A DNA stretch of 8,288 nucleotides, from contig CAJPST010000098.1 in assembly GCA_905373425.1 (NCBI GenBank), forward strand, positions 1 through 8,288, in the 5' to 3' direction. The stretch comes from an uncultured Mesocricetibacter sp. (GTDB lineage Bacteria > Pseudomonadota > Gammaproteobacteria > Enterobacterales > Pasteurellaceae). A program made the position numbers and the translations under genes. Within the stretch, counting starts at the first letter, position 1. Every line of letters starts with the position of its first letter. Shown here one piece after another: positions 6,029-8,288 of the stretch. The notes under the pieces are model-generated. The model saw nothing but the letters and a program-made list of their open reading frames with translations. It made no database searches and had not been told where the DNA came from.

Positions 6029-6034
6029 TAGAAT
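6029..6034 (+). promoter_or_regulatory. Candidate -10 box for the nuclease-desulfurase operon
   Basis: TAGAAT matches the -10 consensus at five of six positions, 31 bases before the nuclease start, after a T-rich stretch. No good -35 is found at normal spacing. It is the best candidate in the 278-bp gap between purA and the nuclease gene. The rest of that gap holds an uptake sequence, the candidate purA promoter and no supportable gene. Confidence 0.3.
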
Positions 6035-6064
6035 GAGCAGGATTTACTTACTTCAATTCAGAAA

Positions 6065-6538
6065 ATGTTCAAAAAAACGACCGCACTTTTATGCTTTCTG
6101 TTACTTGCCTTATCCGCGCAGGCAGAGCGTGATTTAACTTGTCGCGTGGTTTCTATCACGGACGGAGATACGCTAACGTGTTTATTAGCTAATAATAAAC
6201 AATTAAAAGTGCGTTTACAGGAAATTGATGCGCCGGAAAAATCCCAGCCATTCGGTAATAGAGCACGACAAACTTTGGGCGGGTTAGTGCATAAACGAGA
6301 AGTCATTTTGTTGGTTTCCGGTTATGACCGATATCATCGTGTGTTAGCTACCGTGTATAATCAACAAAATGAGAATATCAATTTGAAAATGGTGCGACTC
6401 GGCATGGCGTGGGCGTATCGCAAGTATGTGAAAAATCCCGTTTATCTTGAAGTGCAACAACAGGCGCAGCAGCAAAAAATAGGCTTGTGGCAGGAGCCGA
6501 ATCCGGTTGAGCCGAGCCTGTTTCGCCAATATGTTTGA
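6065..6538 (+). CDS. Secreted staphylococcal-nuclease-type (TNase) endonuclease
   Basis: A 157-residue Ca-dependent-type nuclease with one SNase domain. Residues 1-20 are a typical signal peptide (KK, hydrophobic core, cleavage after AQA), so it should act in the periplasm or outside. By alignment to staphylococcal nuclease, Asp33 and Asp35 (TDGDT) match Asp19 and Asp21, and Arg50, Asp55, Glu58 (VRLQEIDAPE) and Arg92 (RYHRVLA) match Arg35, Asp40, Glu43 and Arg87, so the catalytic set is complete. Cys26 and Cys39 could form a disulfide. No clear Shine-Dalgarno precedes ATG 6065, yet the signal peptide starts there and no upstream start exists in frame. An uptake sequence is embedded in the signal-peptide codons. 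The gene overlaps the cysteine desulfurase by 8 bp. The same gene order occurs, as I recall, in H. influenzae HI1296-HI1294. Confidence 0.93.
   Translation: MFKKTTALLCFLLLALSAQAERDLTCRVVSITDGDTLTCLLANNKQLKVRLQEIDAPEKSQPFGNRARQTLGGLVHKREVILLVSGYDRYHRVLATVYNQQNENINLKMVRLGMAWAYRKYVKNPVYLEVQQQAQQQKIGLWQEPNPVEPSLFRQYV
6080..6088 (-). other. DNA uptake sequence inside the nuclease signal peptide
   Basis: Perfect ACCGCACTT read in frame as Thr-Ala-Leu at residues 6-8 of the nuclease precursor. The start of the hydrophobic core tolerates these residues, so the uptake sequence is carried at little cost to the protein. Confidence 0.9.
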
Positions 6539-7730
6539 TTATCAACAGTTTCGTGCGGAATTTCCCTATTTTCAGCAACCTGATGCTGCGGTGTATTTAG
6601 ATAATGCGGCGACTGCACTCAAACCTCAGGCATTAATTGAGGCTACAATGGAGTTTTATCGTTCCGCCGGTTCCGTTCATCGTAGTCAATATGATGAAAA
6701 GCAGACGGCGCTGTATGAACTTGCCCGCACACGCGTAAAGAATTTGATTAACGCGGAAACTGAAAATGCGGTGGTTTGGACATCCGGTACGACACAGGCG
6801 ATTAACATGGTAGCAAACGGTTTGCTCCCATATTTACAAGAAGGCGATGAAATTGTGATTAGTGAAGCGGATCATCACGCCAATTTCGTCACTTGGCATG
6901 CTATCGCGCAAAAGTGTGGCGCGCAGCTACGGGTATTGCCGATTACCGATGATTGGTTAATTGATCAAAATGCTTTGCTTAACACATTGAACTCTAAAAC
7001 AAAATTGGTCGCGCTGAATTATGTTTCTAATGTAACGGGAACGGAACAGCCTGTTGCACATTTGATTGAACTGGTTCGTCGATATAGCAACGCCTTAGTA
7101 TTAGTTGATGCGGCGCAGGCAGTTAGCCACATTTCCATTGATTTACAGCAATTGGATGCAGACTTTATTGCTTTCTCCGCCCATAAACTTTATGGGCCGA
7201 ACGGACTCGGTGTGTTGAGTGGAAAACTTGCCGCACTTGAACGGCTACAACCGCTACAATACGGCGGAAAAATGATTGAACGTGTATCAGCACAACAAAT
7301 CAGCTTTGCCGAACTGCCTTATCGGCTAGAAGCCGGTACGCCTAACATTGCTGCTGTTATCGGTTTTAATGCCGTACTGGAGTGGTTAGAGCGATGGGAT
7401 TTTATTGCGGCGGAACAACAGGCTGTTGCCCTTGCCGAACAAGCCAAAGTGCAGTTAAAAAATTACCCGTTTTGTAAATTGTTTAACTCGCCGAAGCCAA
7501 GTTCGGTGGTTTGTTTTGTGTTCGAGGGGATCGCTTGTTCCGATCTGGCAACGCTACTTGCGGAACAAAATATCGCTCTGCGTAGCGGAGTGCATTGTGC
7601 TCAGCCTTATTTGGCGCGTTTGGGGCAAAGCGCTACGTTGCGCCTTTCGTTTGCTCCTTATAATACATCGTCGGATTTAGACGCATTTTTTAACGCATTA
7701 GATAAAAGTTTGATGTTACTAGCGGAATAA
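6531..7730 (+). CDS. csdA: Group II cysteine desulfurase (CsdA/SufS-like)
   Basis: A 399-residue PLP enzyme that removes sulfur from cysteine as a persulfide, leaving alanine, and hands it to a SufE-type acceptor for Fe-S cluster or other thio-cofactor synthesis in the cytoplasm. PLP-binding Lys219 is in SAHKLYGPNG, the ring-stacking His116 in ADHHANF, and Asp193 and Gln196 in VDAAQ. The persulfide cysteine is Cys356 in RSGVHCAQP, the short-loop arrangement of group II enzymes; the sites align with E. coli CsdA Lys222 and Cys358. ATG 6531 begins the conserved FDYQQFRAEFPYF segment; an upstream in-frame TTG (6507) lies inside the nuclease gene and adds non-conserved residues. Translation is probably coupled to the nuclease, whose stop overlaps this start. 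With no sufB, C or D genes in view and a lone SufE-like partner next, CsdA is a better name than SufS. Confidence 0.93.
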   Translation: MFDYQQFRAEFPYFQQPDAAVYLDNAATALKPQALIEATMEFYRSAGSVHRSQYDEKQTALYELARTRVKNLINAETENAVVWTSGTTQAINMVANGLLPYLQEGDEIVISEADHHANFVTWHAIAQKCGAQLRVLPITDDWLIDQNALLNTLNSKTKLVALNYVSNVTGTEQPVAHLIELVRRYSNALVLVDAAQAVSHISIDLQQLDADFIAFSAHKLYGPNGLGVLSGKLAALERLQPLQYGGKMIERVSAQQISFAELPYRLEAGTPNIAAVIGFNAVLEWLERWDFIAAEQQAVALAEQAKVQLKNYPFCKLFNSPKPSSVVCFVFEGIACSDLATLLAEQNIALRSGVHCAQPYLARLGQSATLRLSFAPYNTSSDLDAFFNALDKSLMLLAE

Positions 7731-7732
7731 TC

Positions 7733-8137
7733 ATGGAATTAATACAACAACTTATGCAAGCTAAAAGCTGGGAGGAACGTTACCGCTTGATTATTCGGGC
7801 GGGCAACAACCTGCCTCAACCGAATGATACGGAACTTTCCGCTATGCAGCCAATTGAGGGGTGTGAAGTTAAAGTTTGGTTTAAAATTGAAAGTAGCTGT
7901 CCGCAAAACGAGGGAAAAAACGACCGCACTTTTTGCTTTCAGGCTTACAGCGAAGCGCGTATTGTCAATGGGTTACTATGGCTTTTATTGCATGAAATCA
8001 ACGGTAAAACCACTGCTGAACTACAACAATTTGATTTAACCAATTACTTTACTCGTTTAGGCATCGCGCAGCGACTGAGTACCACTAGGCTAAACGGTCT
8101 AAAACAAATTGAGAAATTGATTAACTCATTAGAGTGA
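7733..8137 (+). CDS. SufE/CsdE-family sulfur acceptor
   Basis: A 134-residue partner protein that takes sulfur from the desulfurase onto one cysteine and stimulates its turnover. The family core is clear: YRLIIRAGNNLPQP (17-30), then IEGCEVKVWF with acceptor Cys44 at the position of E. coli SufE Cys51. Next comes ARIVNGLLWLLLHEINGKT, and a C-terminal half with LGIAQRLSTTRLNGL. It starts two bases after the csdA stop, so the two are co-translated and presumably work as a pair, as CsdA-CsdE or SufS-SufE do. The segment between the Cys44 strand and the next strand contains a perfect uptake sequence (7923-7931), encoding Asp-Arg-Thr-Phe in what should be a loop. The length is close to SufE (138). 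SufE and CsdE cannot be separated with certainty, so no symbol is given. Confidence 0.92.
   Translation: MELIQQLMQAKSWEERYRLIIRAGNNLPQPNDTELSAMQPIEGCEVKVWFKIESSCPQNEGKNDRTFCFQAYSEARIVNGLLWLLLHEINGKTTAELQQFDLTNYFTRLGIAQRLSTTRLNGLKQIEKLINSLE
7923..7931 (-). other. DNA uptake sequence inside the SufE-like gene
   Basis: Perfect ACCGCACTT within the coding region, read in a different frame from the one in the nuclease gene and giving Asp-Arg-Thr-Phe. It falls between two predicted beta strands where SufE proteins vary. Confidence 0.9.
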
Positions 8138-8172
8138 GACCAACATAAAGCAATTATGTGCTTGAAAAATTA

Positions 8173-8181
8173 TGTTATAAT
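8173..8181 (+). promoter_or_regulatory. Extended -10 promoter for the right-edge gene
   Basis: TGTTATAAT is a perfect extended -10 element (TGn plus TATAAT). The region around 8153-8159 offers only a weak -35, which extended -10 promoters do not need. Transcription would begin near 8188, giving a leader of about 60 bases before ATG 8248. No convincing terminator separates it from the SufE-like gene, so some read-through is possible. Confidence 0.6.
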
Positions 8182-8188
8182 TCACTGA

Positions 8189-8204
8189 GTTGGCACTAGC
8201 CGAC
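8189..8204 (+). other. Short hairpin at the 5' end of the right-edge leader
   Basis: GTTGGC (8189-8194) pairs with GCCGAC (8199-8204) with one G-T wobble around an ACTA loop. It would fall at or next to the predicted transcript start and is not followed by a T-run, so a stabilising 5' stem is more likely than a terminator. Confidence 0.35.
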
Positions 8205-8247
8205 GGTTCATTTATTCGTGGATTTTTATATTTTACAAGGAATTATC

Positions 8248-8288
8248 ATGAAAAAATTTGCAATGAAAACCGGTGCAATTATGTGCAT
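8248..8288 (+). CDS. Start of an unidentified gene, cut by the window edge
   Basis: Thirteen codons are visible, beginning MKKFAMKTGAIM. ATG 8248 has AAGG at 8237-8240 as ribosome binding site and a strong promoter upstream. Two lysines followed by a mixed, then hydrophobic run would suit the start of a signal peptide, as in many abundant exported proteins, but the fragment is too short to name a product. Confidence 0.6.
   Translation, partial: MKKFAMKTGAIMC

Noticed and set aside
8143..8159. ACATAA/TTATGT hairpin after the SufE-like gene as a terminator
   Set aside because: The six-bp stem is almost all A-T and is not followed by a T-run.
8162..8167. TTGAAA as -35 for the right-edge promoter
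   Set aside because: The spacer to TATAAT is only eight bases; the extended -10 explains the promoter better.

Overview
This window reads as Pasteurellaceae chromosome. It carries nine perfect copies of the Haemophilus-type DNA uptake sequence (AAGTGCGGT or its complement). Every recognisable protein resembles the Haemophilus/Aggregatibacter/Pasteurella version of its family. A species call from sequence alone would be a guess; Aggregatibacter or a non-influenzae Haemophilus fits best.

Region 1 (1-1280) is accessory in character and visibly AT-richer than the rest. It holds two tandem paralogues (22-489 and 529-1002) encoding small single-pass membrane proteins with four shared cysteines, then a short unrecognised ORF (1020-1280). 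The first 55 bases of the window recur exactly 507 bp downstream, so the left edge cuts into what may be a longer array. The short ORF runs through a strong uptake-sequence hairpin that also ends the convergent bcp gene.

Region 2 (1269-4440) is housekeeping. bcp (thiol peroxidase) is on the minus strand and diverges from a plus-strand group of dapA (lysine/diaminopimelate pathway), an ElaA-type acetyltransferase and bamC (outer-membrane assembly lipoprotein). dapA-bamC is a classical gammaproteobacterial pair; here elaA sits between them. The group ends at a second paired-uptake-sequence terminator shared with the convergent purA.

Region 3 (4488-6064) is purA (adenylosuccinate synthetase, minus strand) and a 278-bp divergent intergenic stretch with an uptake sequence and candidate promoters.

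Region 4 (6065-8137) is a tight plus-strand operon. A secreted staphylococcal-nuclease-type endonuclease overlaps a group II cysteine desulfurase by 8 bp, and a SufE/CsdE-type sulfur acceptor follows 2 bp later. The last two form a sulfur-mobilisation pair. The right edge (8138-8288) holds a strong extended -10 promoter, a short leader hairpin and the first codons of another gene.

No rRNA, tRNA, CRISPR array or insertion sequence is visible, and no gene-free stretch exceeds 300 bp. The least explained part is the left-hand paralogue array with its downstream ORF.
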